The translations under genes and the position numbers were made by a program. The notes below the pieces were generated by a model. The model had not been told where the DNA came from, did no database searches, and worked only from the letters and a program-made list of their open reading frames with translations. Shown here piece by piece: positions 1 through 8,509 of a DNA stretch of 62,376 nt; position 1 is the first letter of the stretch, and the number at the start of each line of letters is the position of its first letter. Origin of the DNA: an uncultured Bacteroidales bacterium (GTDB lineage Bacteria; Bacteroidota; Bacteroidia; Bacteroidales; UBA932); NCBI GenBank assembly GCA_905233345.1, contig CAJODQ010000010.1:1-62376 (forward strand), written 5' to 3'.

Positions 1-670
1 GCGTAATAACAGCCGCCAGCACAGCAATGATCAGTACCGCCCACTTCCAGCCGCCGATGAGCGTCTGGCGCGTAATCAGGCCGATCTGCGAGAGCGCAGC
101 CAGCAGCGTGGGAATCTCGAACACAATGCCGAAGAGCAGCACCGTGGAATTGACCGTCGAAATATACGAATTGAGCGAGATGGTATTGACCACCGACTCG
201 CTCACCTTGTAGCCGTCGAAAAAGTTAATCATCAGCGGCAGGATGATGCAATAGCCCACCGCAATGCCCAGATAGAACAGGAACGACGCGAAAATGAAGG
301 CACGCCGTGTGGCCCGCTTCTCTTTCTGGTAGAGCGCCGGCGCAATGAAGCGCCAGATTTCGAAGAGGATGTACGGGCAGCAGACGATGAGCGCGCACAT
401 CATCGTGACGCGCATGTGCACCATGAACTGCGTGGAAAGCTCAATATTGACCAGCTGCAGGCCCGTCTTCATGCCGAACCAGCGGTAGAAGAAGAAATCG
501 GGCCGGGTCGGCGCCAGAATCAGCTTGTCGAAGAGGAAATCCTTGAAGAAGAACAGCACGATGAAAGCCACGACCAGGGCAATGACCACGCGGAACAAGC
601 CCTGCCGCAATGCTTCCAGGTGATCCCAGAAGCTCATGTCCTTGGAATCGTCGAGCTCCTCTTCAGCCAC
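1..670 (-). CDS. tatC: Sec-independent (Tat) translocase subunit TatC, 3' end beyond window
   Basis: Multi-spanning inner-membrane receptor of the twin-arginine translocase, which exports folded proteins. The reading frame is open from a GTG at 670 to the window edge, giving about 223 residues. It begins VAEEELDDSKDMSFWDHLEA; the SFWDHLEALR motif is the TatC N-terminal signature and is followed by several hydrophobic helices. An in-frame ATG at 637 (MSFWDHLEA) is the alternative start. The GTG lies 9 bases after the tatA stop and the end of tatA supplies a GGAG, so translation is probably coupled. The C-terminal membrane segments lie off the window. A candidate Tat substrate, the PIG-L protein at 56080-56838, is in the same window. 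Confidence 0.9.
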   Translation of the reverse strand, partial: MAEEELDDSKDMSFWDHLEALRQGLFRVVIALVVAFIVLFFFKDFLFDKLILAPTRPDFFFYRWFGMKTGLQLVNIELSTQFMVHMRVTMMCALIVCCPYILFEIWRFIAPALYQKEKRATRRAFIFASFLFYLGIAVGYCIILPLMINFFDGYKVSESVVNTISLNSYISTVNSTVLLFGIVFEIPTLLAALSQIGLITRQTLIGGWKWAVLIIAVLAAVIT

Positions 671-679
671 GGTCCGCCG

Positions 680-940
680 CTACTCCTCTTTCTTCGTCTC
701 TTTCTTTTCAGGCTTCTTCTCGTCCTCGTCGTCCTTGACGATTTCAGCCTTGATCTCCTGGATGTCCTTCTCGGCATCCTTCATGCCGGCCTTGAAGCTC
801 TTGACACCTTTGCCCAGTCCGTGCATCAGCTCGGGAATCTTCTTGCCACCAAAGAGCAGAACGATGACCAGGGCGATGATGACCCACTGCCAGGGGCCGA
901 TGACGCCAAGCGGAAGTATTACTGTAAATAAACTTGCCAT
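680..940 (-). CDS. tatA: Tat translocase pore subunit TatA
   Basis: Small 86-residue TatA/E protein. One N-terminal membrane helix (about residues 6-26) is followed by the conserved FGGKKIPELMHGLGKGVK hinge and amphipathic helix, then a highly charged Lys/Glu tail. TatA oligomers form the transport conduit recruited by TatC, which is encoded directly downstream. It sits 24 bases after the valS stop on the same strand, so it is probably expressed as valS-tatA-tatC. No tatB-like second copy is visible, as is usual for minimal TatAC systems. Confidence 0.93.
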   Translation of the reverse strand: MASLFTVILPLGVIGPWQWVIIALVIVLLFGGKKIPELMHGLGKGVKSFKAGMKDAEKDIQEIKAEIVKDDEDEKKPEKKETKKEE

Positions 941-964
941 AATAGCTGGTATTTAGATGTTTGA

Positions 965-3670
965 TTATTTCTTTAATGCAGCCAGACGCGCCTGCAGATT
1001 CTCGATCTTCAGGGTTGCGTCCTGCAGTTTCTTGCGCTCGGTTTCCACGACCTGCGCCGGAGCGTTGGCCACAAATTTCTCGTTGGAGAGCTTCGCTTTC
1101 ACGCCGCGCAGGAAGCCTTCGAAACGCTGGATCTCGCCCTCGATCTTGGCAATTTCACCCGCCACGTCGATCATGCCGTCGAGCGGCACGCCGAACTCCG
1201 TCGTACCCACCATGAAGATCTCGCCAGTGCCGGAGAAGGCATCCACCAGCTCGATGCTGGAGACGAAAGCCATCTTCTTGATCACCGGCGCCATCGCAGC
1301 GGGGAACATGCCTTTCACCTGCAGTTTCAGCGGCTCTTTCGGGCCGATATTCTTGGCCTGACGAATGGCACGGACATTCACGACCACGTCGCAAGCCGTC
1401 GCGAAATCGGCGATCAGCCTTTCATCGTAATCACCACCCGTAGGGAGCGGCTGGAACATGATGGTCTCCCCTTCCTTGCGATCTTCCAGCGCGTGCCAGA
1501 GCTCCTCGGTGATGAAGGGCATCACGGGGTGCAGCATGCGCAGGAGTGCGTCGAAGAAGCTGATGGTCGCGTCGTAGGTCGCACGGTCGAGCGGCTGCTG
1601 CACGTTGTCCACAAACGCGGGCTTGACGAGCTCCAGATACCAGGAGCAGAAGTCATCCCAGAAGCACTTGTAGGTCGCCATCACGGCGTCGTTGATGCGG
1701 AAGTTCTCGTAGTCGTGGTGGGTCTGGGCAGCGGTCTGGGCGAGTTTCGCCTGGAACCAGTGCACCGCCACACGATTGGCCTCGCTCTGCGGCACGTCGG
1801 CCACCGTCCAGCCCTTCACGAGCCGGAATGCGTTCCAGATCTTGTTGCTGAAGTTGCGGCCCTGTTCCACCTGCGTCTCGTCGAAGAGGATGTCGTTGCC
1901 GGCGGAGGTACAGAGCAGAATGCCGAGGCGAACGCCGTCGGCGCCGTATTTCTCGATCAGACCGATCGGGTCGGGCGAGTTTCCGAGCTGCTTGCTCATC
2001 TTGCGACCGAGCTTGTCGCGCACGATGCCGGTGAAATAAACGTTGCGGTACGGCACGTCATGCATGTATTCCTCACCGGCCATGATCATACGCGCCACCC
2101 AGAAGAAGATGATGTCGGGGGCCGTCACCAGGTCGCTGGTCGGGTAGTAGTACTTGATCTCCGGATTGTCGGGATTACGGATGCCGTCGAAGAGGGAGAT
2201 CGGCCACAGCCAGCTGCTGAACCAGGTGTCCAGCGCGTCTTCGTCGTGACGCAGGTCTTCGGCCTTCAGGTTCTCGTATCCGGCGATCCGGTGGGCTTTT
2301 GCCAGCGCCTCCGTGCGGTTCATGGCCACGATGAAGCGTTCCTCCTCCCCTTCCGGGGTCGGGAGATAATAGGCGGGGATGCGGTGGCCCCACCAGAGCT
2401 GGCGGCTGATGCACCAGTCGTCAATGTTCTCGAGCCACTGGCGGTAGCTGCCCACGAATTTCTCGGGATAGAACTTGATTTCACCTTCCAGGACGGGCTT
2501 GAGTGCGATCTCGGCCAGGTGCTGCATGCGGACGTACCACTGCTTGCACAGGCGTGGCTCCACGGCCGTGTCGGGGTTGCGCTCCGAATAGCCCACCTTG
2601 TTCACGTAGTCTTCCACCTTTTCCATCAGGCCGGCGGCCTCCAGGTCCTTGGCGATCTGCTTGCGGACCACGTTGCGGTCAAGGCCAACATAGAGCGGCG
2701 ACTGGTTGCTGATGGTGCCGTCGGGGTTGAAGATATCGATGGTTTCCAGGTTATGGGTCTTGCCCAGGTTGTAGTCGTTCACGTCATGGGCCGGGGTCAC
2801 CTTGAGGCAGCCCGTACCGAACTCGATGTCGACGTAACGGTCCTCAATCACGGGGATCACGCGGCCCACCAGCGGCACGATGACCTTGTGGCCGCGGAGC
2901 CACTGGTTCTTCGGGTCCTTCGGGTTGATACACATGGCGGTATCGCCCATGATGGTCTCGGGACGGGTCGTCGCCACCACAGCGTAGTAGCGGCCCTGCT
3001 CGTCGCGGTGCAGGACTTCGCCTTCCGCACCGGTCGGCTTCACCGTTTCCTGGTCGGCTACGTAATATCTCAGGTAGTAGAGTTTCGAATGTTCTTCCTT
3101 GTAGATCACTTCGATGTTCGACAGCGCGGTCTGGGCTTTCGGATCCCAGTTCACCATGCGCAGGCCCCTGTAGATAAGCCCCTTGTCGTAGAGGTCGCAG
3201 AACACGCGGAGCACGCTCTCGGAGCGGATTTCATCCATCGTGAAGGCGGTGCGGTCCCAGTCGCAGCTGGCGCCCAGGCGGCGCAATTGCTTGAGGATGA
3301 TGCCGCCATGCTCACGGGTCCAGTCCCAGGCATGCTCCAGGAACTGCTCGCGCGAGAGGTCCTGCTTGCGGACGCCTTTCTCAGCGAGGCGGCCCACCAC
3401 CTTGGCTTCCGTGGCGATGGAGGCGTGGTCGGTGCCCGGCACCCAGAGGGCGTTCTTGCCGAGCATGCGCGCGCGGCGGACGAGCACGTCCTGCAGTGTG
3501 TTGTTCATCATGTGGCCCATGTGGAGCACGCCTGTCACGTTCGGCGGCGGAATCACGATGACGTAGGGTTCGCGTCCATCGGGTTCGGAATGGAAGCATT
3601 TATGTTCCAGCCAGTACTGGTACCATTTGTCCTCGGTCTGCGAGGGGTCGTATTTTGCAGAAATCTCCAT
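965..3670 (-). CDS. valS: Valine--tRNA ligase
   Basis: Class I aminoacyl-tRNA synthetase of 901 residues that charges tRNA-Val with editing of misactivated threonine. The ATP-binding HIGH motif reads HMGH in [15 protein letters not shown] near residue 50. The second signature is KMSKQ in [14 protein letters not shown] near residue 550. An editing (CP1) insertion lies between them, and the C-terminus is the charged coiled-coil arm typical of ValRS (about residues 835-901). Length is normal. The start ATG at 3670 has a TACATTTG -7 box 18 bases upstream. tatA and tatC follow. Confidence 0.97.
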   Translation of the reverse strand: MEISAKYDPSQTEDKWYQYWLEHKCFHSEPDGREPYVIVIPPPNVTGVLHMGHMMNNTLQDVLVRRARMLGKNALWVPGTDHASIATEAKVVGRLAEKGVRKQDLSREQFLEHAWDWTREHGGIILKQLRRLGASCDWDRTAFTMDEIRSESVLRVFCDLYDKGLIYRGLRMVNWDPKAQTALSNIEVIYKEEHSKLYYLRYYVADQETVKPTGAEGEVLHRDEQGRYYAVVATTRPETIMGDTAMCINPKDPKNQWLRGHKVIVPLVGRVIPVIEDRYVDIEFGTGCLKVTPAHDVNDYNLGKTHNLETIDIFNPDGTISNQSPLYVGLDRNVVRKQIAKDLEAAGLMEKVEDYVNKVGYSERNPDTAVEPRLCKQWYVRMQHLAEIALKPVLEGEIKFYPEKFVGSYRQWLENIDDWCISRQLWWGHRIPAYYLPTPEGEEERFIVAMNRTEALAKAHRIAGYENLKAEDLRHDEDALDTWFSSWLWPISLFDGIRNPDNPEIKYYYPTSDLVTAPDIIFFWVARMIMAGEEYMHDVPYRNVYFTGIVRDKLGRKMSKQLGNSPDPIGLIEKYGADGVRLGILLCTSAGNDILFDETQVEQGRNFSNKIWNAFRLVKGWTVADVPQSEANRVAVHWFQAKLAQTAAQTHHDYENFRINDAVMATYKCFWDDFCSWYLELVKPAFVDNVQQPLDRATYDATISFFDALLRMLHPVMPFITEELWHALEDRKEGETIMFQPLPTGGDYDERLIADFATACDVVVNVRAIRQAKNIGPKEPLKLQVKGMFPAAMAPVIKKMAFVSSIELVDAFSGTGEIFMVGTTEFGVPLDGMIDVAGEIAKIEGEIQRFEGFLRGVKAKLSNEKFVANAPAQVVETERKKLQDATLKIENLQARLAALKK

Positions 3671-3687
3671 AGTATCTATTTATCCTG

Positions 3688-3695
3688 CAAATGTA
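3688..3695 (-). promoter_or_regulatory. -7 promoter box TACATTTG for valS
   Basis: Reading the minus strand, TACATTTG matches the Bacteroidetes TAnnTTTG -7 element and lies 17 bases upstream of the valS ATG. It forms a divergent promoter pair with the plus-strand box at 3708-3715. No convincing -33 element was seen. Confidence 0.6.
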
Positions 3696-3707
3696 ATGAT
3701 TTTATCG

Positions 3708-3715
3708 TATCTTTG
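3708..3715 (+). promoter_or_regulatory. -7 promoter box TATCTTTG, near-leaderless
   Basis: A perfect TAnnTTTG box ends only 6 bases before the ATG at 3722. The transcript would therefore start at or beside the initiation codon. Confidence 0.65.
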
Positions 3716-3721
3716 CATACC

Positions 3722-5056
3722 ATGAACAACAAACTCCATCTCGTCATTTTCTCGTCTGCCCTGCACGACAACAACAGCGTCATGGGCTCCCGGCTGGAAC
3801 TGTTCGAAGGGCTCCGCCGCTTCGCCGAACTCGATATCGTTTATCCCTCCATGCTTGCCACTGCCGCGGCCGTCAACGGCCAGTTCGACGGCAGCACGAG
3901 CACAGGTCGGACACTGACCGATTCGGCACACGAGAAAACGCTCTGCTTCATCGCGACCGGCGGCACGGAAGAGATCTTCCGCAACTACGCCGAGGTGCTC
4001 CCCCGCCCGGTCCTGCTGCTGAGCGACGGCCTGCACAACTCCTTTGCCGCCTCGTTTGAGATCAAGTCCTATCTGGCGCAGCGCGGCATCGCCAGCACGC
4101 TCTTCAATGCGCCGCTCGACGAGAATCCGGAGTTCTATACAGAGTTGGAAGAGAGTTTGTTCGGCGCAGGCGCCGTGCCCGACACCCTGACGCCTTCCGA
4201 GCCGCTGCCCAAGTTCCCCAAGAGCGTGGTCAAGGGTTTCGAAAAGACGCGCATCGGCCTGATTGGCGGCGCGAGCGACTGGCTCATTGCCTCGGGCATC
4301 GACCGCGACGCTGTATCCAAAACCTATGGTGCCACCTTCCTCGACATTCCGCTCCGGGAGCTGGAGGTGGAATTCACCAACACGCCGGACGACGCGCCGG
4401 AGTTGCGTTCGATGGATGCCCGGTTGGAGCGTTTCCTGACCGACGACCGCACGCCCGAACAGTTGTGCGAAGCGGCGCGCATGTACCTTGCCCTGAAGAA
4501 AATCTGCGCGAAATACAATCTCAACACACTAACGCTCAAATGCTTCGGCTTGCTCAACAGCTGCCATACCACGGCCTGCCTGGCCCTGGCCCTTCTCAAC
4601 GACGAGGGCATTGTCTCGGGCTGCGAGGGTGACATTCCCGCGCTCTGGACCATGCTCTATGCCCGCTACGCTTACGGAGAGCCGGCCTTCATGGCCAACC
4701 CGTCTTCCTCGAACCGACGGGAATGGACCATCGATTTCGCACACTGCACGATTCCGCTGAGCATGGTCCATGGATATCGCCTGCCCTCACACTTTGAGTC
4801 GCAGACGGGCATCGGCATCGCAGGCAGCGTGCCGAGCGGACGGTATCGCATCGTCAAGTTGTTCGGAGAGCGCCTCGACCAGTATTACGAGGCGACGGGC
4901 GACATCATCATGAACACCAACATCCCGCAGCGCTGCCGCACCCAGATCCGTTTCCGCTTCCCCTCGGAGGCCGAATTCGACCGTTTCTTCCGGGTCAGCA
5001 AAGGAAACCACATAATTCTGTGTAGAGCCGCTGGACCGGGAGCCCCATCACGTTAA
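3722..5056 (+). CDS. L-fucose/L-arabinose isomerase-fold protein
   Basis: Protein of 444 residues resembling the COG2407 family (L-fucose isomerase-like proteins common in Bacteroidetes). It has alternating Rossmann-like segments, with GLIGGASDW near residue 178 and the conserved middle portion LKCFGLLNSCHTTACLALALLNDEGI-x-GCEGDIPA near residues 270-300. The CEGD motif and the later SHFES and GNHIILCR segments are typical of this fold. The substrate cannot be told. The frame is open far upstream, but that part is antisense to valS. The start at 3722 is chosen because it follows a -7 box directly and the family similarity begins there. The 3' end overlaps convergent maf by 62 bases. Confidence 0.68.
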   Translation: MNNKLHLVIFSSALHDNNSVMGSRLELFEGLRRFAELDIVYPSMLATAAAVNGQFDGSTSTGRTLTDSAHEKTLCFIATGGTEEIFRNYAEVLPRPVLLLSDGLHNSFAASFEIKSYLAQRGIASTLFNAPLDENPEFYTELEESLFGAGAVPDTLTPSEPLPKFPKSVVKGFEKTRIGLIGGASDWLIASGIDRDAVSKTYGATFLDIPLRELEVEFTNTPDDAPELRSMDARLERFLTDDRTPEQLCEAARMYLALKKICAKYNLNTLTLKCFGLLNSCHTTACLALALLNDEGIVSGCEGDIPALWTMLYARYAYGEPAFMANPSSSNRREWTIDFAHCTIPLSMVHGYRLPSHFESQTGIGIAGSVPSGRYRIVKLFGERLDQYYEATGDIIMNTNIPQRCRTQIRFRFPSEAEFDRFFRVSKGNHIILCRAAGPGAPSR

Positions 5057-5573
5057 AATACGAGCCGCGGATCCCGGTGATCCCGGTATAGCCGATCCAT
5101 TCCTGAATGCCATAGGCACCGGCCTTGTCGAACGGTTTATACGTATCGACATAATAGTCGATTTCGCTGTCTTTCAGGACTTTGAAATCCACTTCTGTTG
5201 TGACGGCGAAGTTGTGCATCCGCTCCCGGGTACGGATGGCGACGCCGGTCGTCACGGTATGGGTACGGCCTGACAGTGCTTTCAACATGGCGACGGCCTC
5301 GGCCCGGTCGTGCGGCTTGCCAAGGATCTGTTCGTCGAGGAACACGAGGGTATCGGCCGTGATGAGCACTTCGCCGGGGTGCAATTCGCGATGGAAGGTT
5401 TCGGATTTATGGCGTGCCAGAAAAGCTGGGATTTCGGTATGGGGCAGTCCGGGGTCGAAGGCTTCTTTTTCGTCCTTCCCCGGCTCTACTGTAAAATCGA
5501 TATCCAGTCCCTTCAGCAGTTCCCGCCGCCGCGGACTCGCCGACGCCAATGTAAATGTATATTCTTCAAACAT
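4995..5573 (-). CDS. maf: Maf family nucleotide pyrophosphatase
   Basis: Protein of 192 residues with the Maf N-terminal signature LASASPRRRELL. Further family motifs are the conserved DTLVFLDEQILGKP segment and the GAYGIQEW segment near residue 150. Maf proteins hydrolyse non-canonical or methylated nucleoside triphosphates to monophosphates as a house-cleaning activity. The start ATG at 5573 overlaps the stop of the upstream KdsC-like gene by 8 bases, so the two are translationally coupled. The 3' end overlaps the convergent isomerase-like gene. Confidence 0.9.
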   Translation of the reverse strand: MFEEYTFTLASASPRRRELLKGLDIDFTVEPGKDEKEAFDPGLPHTEIPAFLARHKSETFHRELHPGEVLITADTLVFLDEQILGKPHDRAEAVAMLKALSGRTHTVTTGVAIRTRERMHNFAVTTEVDFKVLKDSEIDYYVDTYKPFDKAGAYGIQEWIGYTGITGIRGSYFNVMGLPVQRLYTELCGFLC

Positions 5574-6138
5574 TCTTTCCAGTTAGTTTTGCGTATTTCG
5601 TGATGGAATCGGGATGAGAGCCTTTCCAGGGGTTGGTCGGATCGAATTTCCATTTGCCCTGAGGCTTGAGGACCCGCTCCATGAGGTCGCGGATGCAGCC
5701 GCGGCCGCCGTTGAACGACGAAACGAAATCGGCCACCTCGCGAACCTCCGCCACGGCATCGGCCGGACAGACGCCCAGGCCAGCCAACTGCATGGCCGGA
5801 ATATCCGGAATATCATCGCCCACAAAGGCCACCTGGCTGGGTTCCAGCCCGATGCGCTGGCAAAAATGCAACAGGTCGGAGGCCTTGTCTTTCGACAACA
5901 TGTAGAGATATTCATCCGGAACTCCCAGCGAATGGGCTCGGTGCATCAGGCTCGGCGACACGCCGCCCGTGATGATTGCGCAGGGGAAGCCGTTGTCAGC
6001 CGCCGTCCGCACACCGAAACAATCCTTCGAATTGAACTGCCGCAACAAATCGCCGTCTGGCATCGCCAGCACCAGTCCATCGGTAAAGACCCCGTCCACA
6101 TCGAATGCAAAAGCCTTGATATCTTCAAATCGCGTCAT
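5566..6138 (-). CDS. KdsC-like HAD phosphatase (3-deoxy-manno-octulosonate-8-phosphatase type)
   Basis: HAD superfamily subclass IIIA protein of 190 residues. Motif I is AFDVDGVFTDG, with nucleophile Asp and the DVDGV signature of KdsC and YrbI. Motif II is the IITGG loop, and motif IV is FVGDDIPDIPAM. KdsC dephosphorylates KDO-8-phosphate in LPS inner-core synthesis, and length and motifs fit that family. The ATG at 6138 (MTRFEDIKAF) is preferred over in-frame TTG codons at 6147 and 6144. It lies 10 bases after the upstream gene and overlaps maf downstream, a pairing often seen in Bacteroidetes. Confidence 0.82.
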   Translation of the reverse strand: MTRFEDIKAFAFDVDGVFTDGLVLAMPDGDLLRQFNSKDCFGVRTAADNGFPCAIITGGVSPSLMHRAHSLGVPDEYLYMLSKDKASDLLHFCQRIGLEPSQVAFVGDDIPDIPAMQLAGLGVCPADAVAEVREVADFVSSFNGGRGCIRDLMERVLKPQGKWKFDPTNPWKGSHPDSITKYAKLTGKNV

Positions 6139-6148
6139 ACGCAACAAA

Positions 6149-7045
6149 TTATTTCATAAATAAAGCCAATAATACCGTCAACGAACTGATTACCAATAAT
6201 ATGGAACCATACATAATCGCCCACATGATGCCAGTGGAAATCGTCAGCCGAATGCTCTTCTTCCAACTCAGATCCAGCCACTGGTGGTAATCCACCACCA
6301 GAAGAATGCCCATGAGGAAGGCATCGATAGACGTTTTCTTCCCCCAACTGAACAACACGGCGAAGAGCATGAAGAAGCAGAATTGACAAAGAATGTAGGC
6401 CGCAGCCGCTGCATACGCAGACTTACCCATCCTGTATCGTCGCAACGATACACACATCGCCAGCCACAGCATCAGGAAATCCCCGATAAACAACGGAATG
6501 CCCTGGCTCCGCAGTGCGCCTTCAAAAGCGGCCAGCGAAGCTTCATACTGGGTATCCACCTCATCCGGATACTGATCCAGATGCAGCAGAAACCATCCTC
6601 TCCGCACGATAAGCACGGTATTGTTGACCAGCTGTGCCCCGCGCGTATCAGGCTGTTTCTCCGGTGTCATTTCGTACTCGGATAAAGGCGGCTGCTCCAG
6701 ACCCAGCTCCTTTTCCCGAGCTTGAATCGGTTGCAGTATCGAAGATACCAGCGCAAAGAAAGCATAGAAAACGATCAGCGAGGTCAGCGGCGCCAGATAG
6801 ATGTCATGCTTGCCGTTGATGTAATCGCGGATCATGTAGCCCGGACGCAGCAACAGGTGCACGAAGGTGCGCTTCGCATCGTCGTTCAGGAACGGGATGC
6901 TGTCGAAAGCACCCTTGTAGAAGTCTTTGGACCCTTTCTTCCGCTCCTCTTTCGGCCGCTGCCAGGGATTGAACCCCAGGTTCTGCCACATCCGGAAGGC
7001 ACGCCAGCGGACGTCCCAGGAATGAAACTTACGCTTGCCGCGCAT
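6149..7045 (-). CDS. DUF3667-like integral membrane protein
   Basis: Protein of 298 residues with a basic N-terminus, the segment LLLRPGYMIRDYINGKHDIYLAPL followed by a membrane helix, and three to four more hydrophobic segments in the C-terminal half. RPG-x-x-IRDY-x-x-GK is reminiscent of DUF3667, but the N-terminal zinc-ribbon cysteines seen in many members are absent. Function unknown. The start at 7045 (MRGKRKFHSW) is chosen because upstream sequence is the +1 frame of the preceding channel gene's charged tail. The two genes overlap by 17 bases, and kdsC-like and maf follow. Confidence 0.55.
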   Translation of the reverse strand: MRGKRKFHSWDVRWRAFRMWQNLGFNPWQRPKEERKKGSKDFYKGAFDSIPFLNDDAKRTFVHLLLRPGYMIRDYINGKHDIYLAPLTSLIVFYAFFALVSSILQPIQAREKELGLEQPPLSEYEMTPEKQPDTRGAQLVNNTVLIVRRGWFLLHLDQYPDEVDTQYEASLAAFEGALRSQGIPLFIGDFLMLWLAMCVSLRRYRMGKSAYAAAAAYILCQFCFFMLFAVLFSWGKKTSIDAFLMGILLVVDYHQWLDLSWKKSIRLTISTGIMWAIMYGSILLVISSLTVLLALFMK

Positions 7046-7862
7046 CCTGCTCTTGCTTTTGATTTTGTTCTTGTTCCAGTTCTTCTTTCTCGCGCTCTTC
7101 CCGTTTTCTGGCACTCCGGAGTTCATCCATATAGCTGGCCGTGATGACGCCGGAAGGCAGCGCGATGATCGCCACCCCGAAGAGCGACGACAGCATGCTG
7201 ATAAAACGACCGACGTCCGTCACGGGAATCATGTCGCCATAGCCCACGGTTGTCAGGGTGACGGTCGCCCAGTACAGGGCGTCGAAGAAAGAACCGAAGG
7301 TCTCGGCACCAGTCGCCGGATTGAAATGCGGCTCCATGTTGAACATGACCAACGCCGTGACAAATACATAGAAAATGGCAATGCCCAGCACAGTCAGCAA
7401 AACATCCTTTTCCTTTCGGATCACCCGGAGCAGCACTTCGATCTTGTCGGTATAGCGGATCAGCTTGAAAACGCGCAGGATGCGCAGCAGACGCAGCATG
7501 CGGGAGAGACGCAGGAGCTTGAAACTGCCCGTAAGGACATGGAGGCCCGGCAGAATGGACAGCAGGTCGATGATGGCCCAGCCCGTGAACGGATACAGGG
7601 CGAAAGACCATCCTCCCTTTTTCAATCTAAAATCCGCTGTTAACCAACGCAATAGATAATCAGCGACAAAGATGGTGACCGTAACGATCTCGATGATCTC
7701 AAACACCGGATAATCACGGGTATAGGTCAACGGGATGATGCTGGCGACAATAGCGCAAAGCATCAGGGCATCGTAGACCCAGCCCGATTTACCGCCGTGG
7801 CCGGGTTCAATGATCTGATAGATGATCTTTCGAATGTCAGTAAGCTTTGATCTGTTTTTCAT
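7029..7862 (-). CDS. Kv-type six-helix potassium channel
   Basis: Protein of 277 residues with the ion-transport (voltage-gated channel) layout. There are four helices, including an arginine-rich S4 (LLRLSRMLRLLRILRVFK, about residues 108-125), then a pore loop with the selectivity filter TVGYGD near residue 215 and a final S6 helix. The filter predicts K+ selectivity. The cytoplasmic C-terminus is very rich in Glu, Lys, Arg and Gln and looks like a coiled coil. Its first 26 bases overlap the 3' end of trmO and its tail overlaps the DUF3667-like gene, so the three are tightly coupled. Confidence 0.88.
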   Translation of the reverse strand: MKNRSKLTDIRKIIYQIIEPGHGGKSGWVYDALMLCAIVASIIPLTYTRDYPVFEIIEIVTVTIFVADYLLRWLTADFRLKKGGWSFALYPFTGWAIIDLLSILPGLHVLTGSFKLLRLSRMLRLLRILRVFKLIRYTDKIEVLLRVIRKEKDVLLTVLGIAIFYVFVTALVMFNMEPHFNPATGAETFGSFFDALYWATVTLTTVGYGDMIPVTDVGRFISMLSSLFGVAIIALPSGVITASYMDELRSARKREEREKEELEQEQNQKQEQDARQA

Positions 7863-8487
7863 GAACGGTAAAATGGATGTCGTGGCCAGCGTATGAGAGG
7901 CCGTAGATTCTTCCGGGATTATCGTGGTAGGCCGGTCGCGGGTCCTGGGCGAGGATCTCGCGCAGGGTTGCCAGCTGGTTGTCCGTTAAGCGGGCGGCCA
8001 GTTCCGGCGCGATCTCGACCTCGAGCAGTGTCTGGGGCCGGGCGCCGACGAAGCCGTCGGTCGCCTCAGGGTGGGCGTCCACGCCGGTCAGATAAGGTTT
8101 GATGTCATAGATGGGCGTTCCATCCATGAGGTCAGCGCCTGAGACGATGAGCACCCGGCCGTTCGCGCCGTCGTCTTCGATGGCTTCGAGCCGGACGCAC
8201 GACAGGCCGATGGGATTGGGCCGAAACGGTGAGCGCGTGGCAAACACCCCCATCCGCACGTTCCCGCCCAAGCGCGGAGGCCTGACAGTCGGCGACCAGC
8301 CTTCCGATTCGGAAAACTGCCAGATCAGCCAAATGTGGGAGAAGCCTTCTAGGCCGCGGAGCGCTTCGGCCACGCGGTAGGCCGGTTCGAAGATGATCTT
8401 CGCACGCAACGACGGAGCCAGCGACGCCTGCCGCGGCAGCCCGAACTTCGTCGGAAAATCGTTGTGAATCCGTGCGATGATTTCCAT
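7837..8487 (-). CDS. trmO: tRNA (N6-threonylcarbamoyladenosine(37)-N6)-methyltransferase TrmO
   Basis: YaeB/TsaA-family protein of 216 residues that uses S-adenosylmethionine to methylate t6A37 in threonine tRNAs. Recognisable motifs are PRQASLAPSL near residue 19, LEGFSHIWLIW near residue 46, and the conserved GVFATRSPFRPNPIGLS near residue 80. The C-terminal extension with DPRPAYHDNPGRIYG is also typical. The ATG at 8487 is 8 bases from a -7 box. It heads an apparent operon of overlapping genes down to maf. A tRNA-Thr gene, the class of substrate for this enzyme, is at 32081. Confidence 0.88.
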   Translation of the reverse strand: MEIIARIHNDFPTKFGLPRQASLAPSLRAKIIFEPAYRVAEALRGLEGFSHIWLIWQFSESEGWSPTVRPPRLGGNVRMGVFATRSPFRPNPIGLSCVRLEAIEDDGANGRVLIVSGADLMDGTPIYDIKPYLTGVDAHPEATDGFVGARPQTLLEVEIAPELAARLTDNQLATLREILAQDPRPAYHDNPGRIYGLSYAGHDIHFTVHEKQIKAY

Positions 8488-8495
8488 ATAATCTA

Positions 8496-8503
8496 CAAAG
8501 ATA
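8496..8503 (-). promoter_or_regulatory. -7 promoter box TATCTTTG for trmO operon
   Basis: TATCTTTG on the minus strand ends 8 bases before the trmO ATG and lies just past the umuC stop codon. Confidence 0.62.
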
Positions 8504-8509
8504 GTTATT

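Noticed and set aside
1493-3721. Long plus-strand open frame leading into the isomerase-like gene
   Set aside because: It is antisense to valS and shows no family similarity; the real gene begins at 3722 directly after a -7 box.
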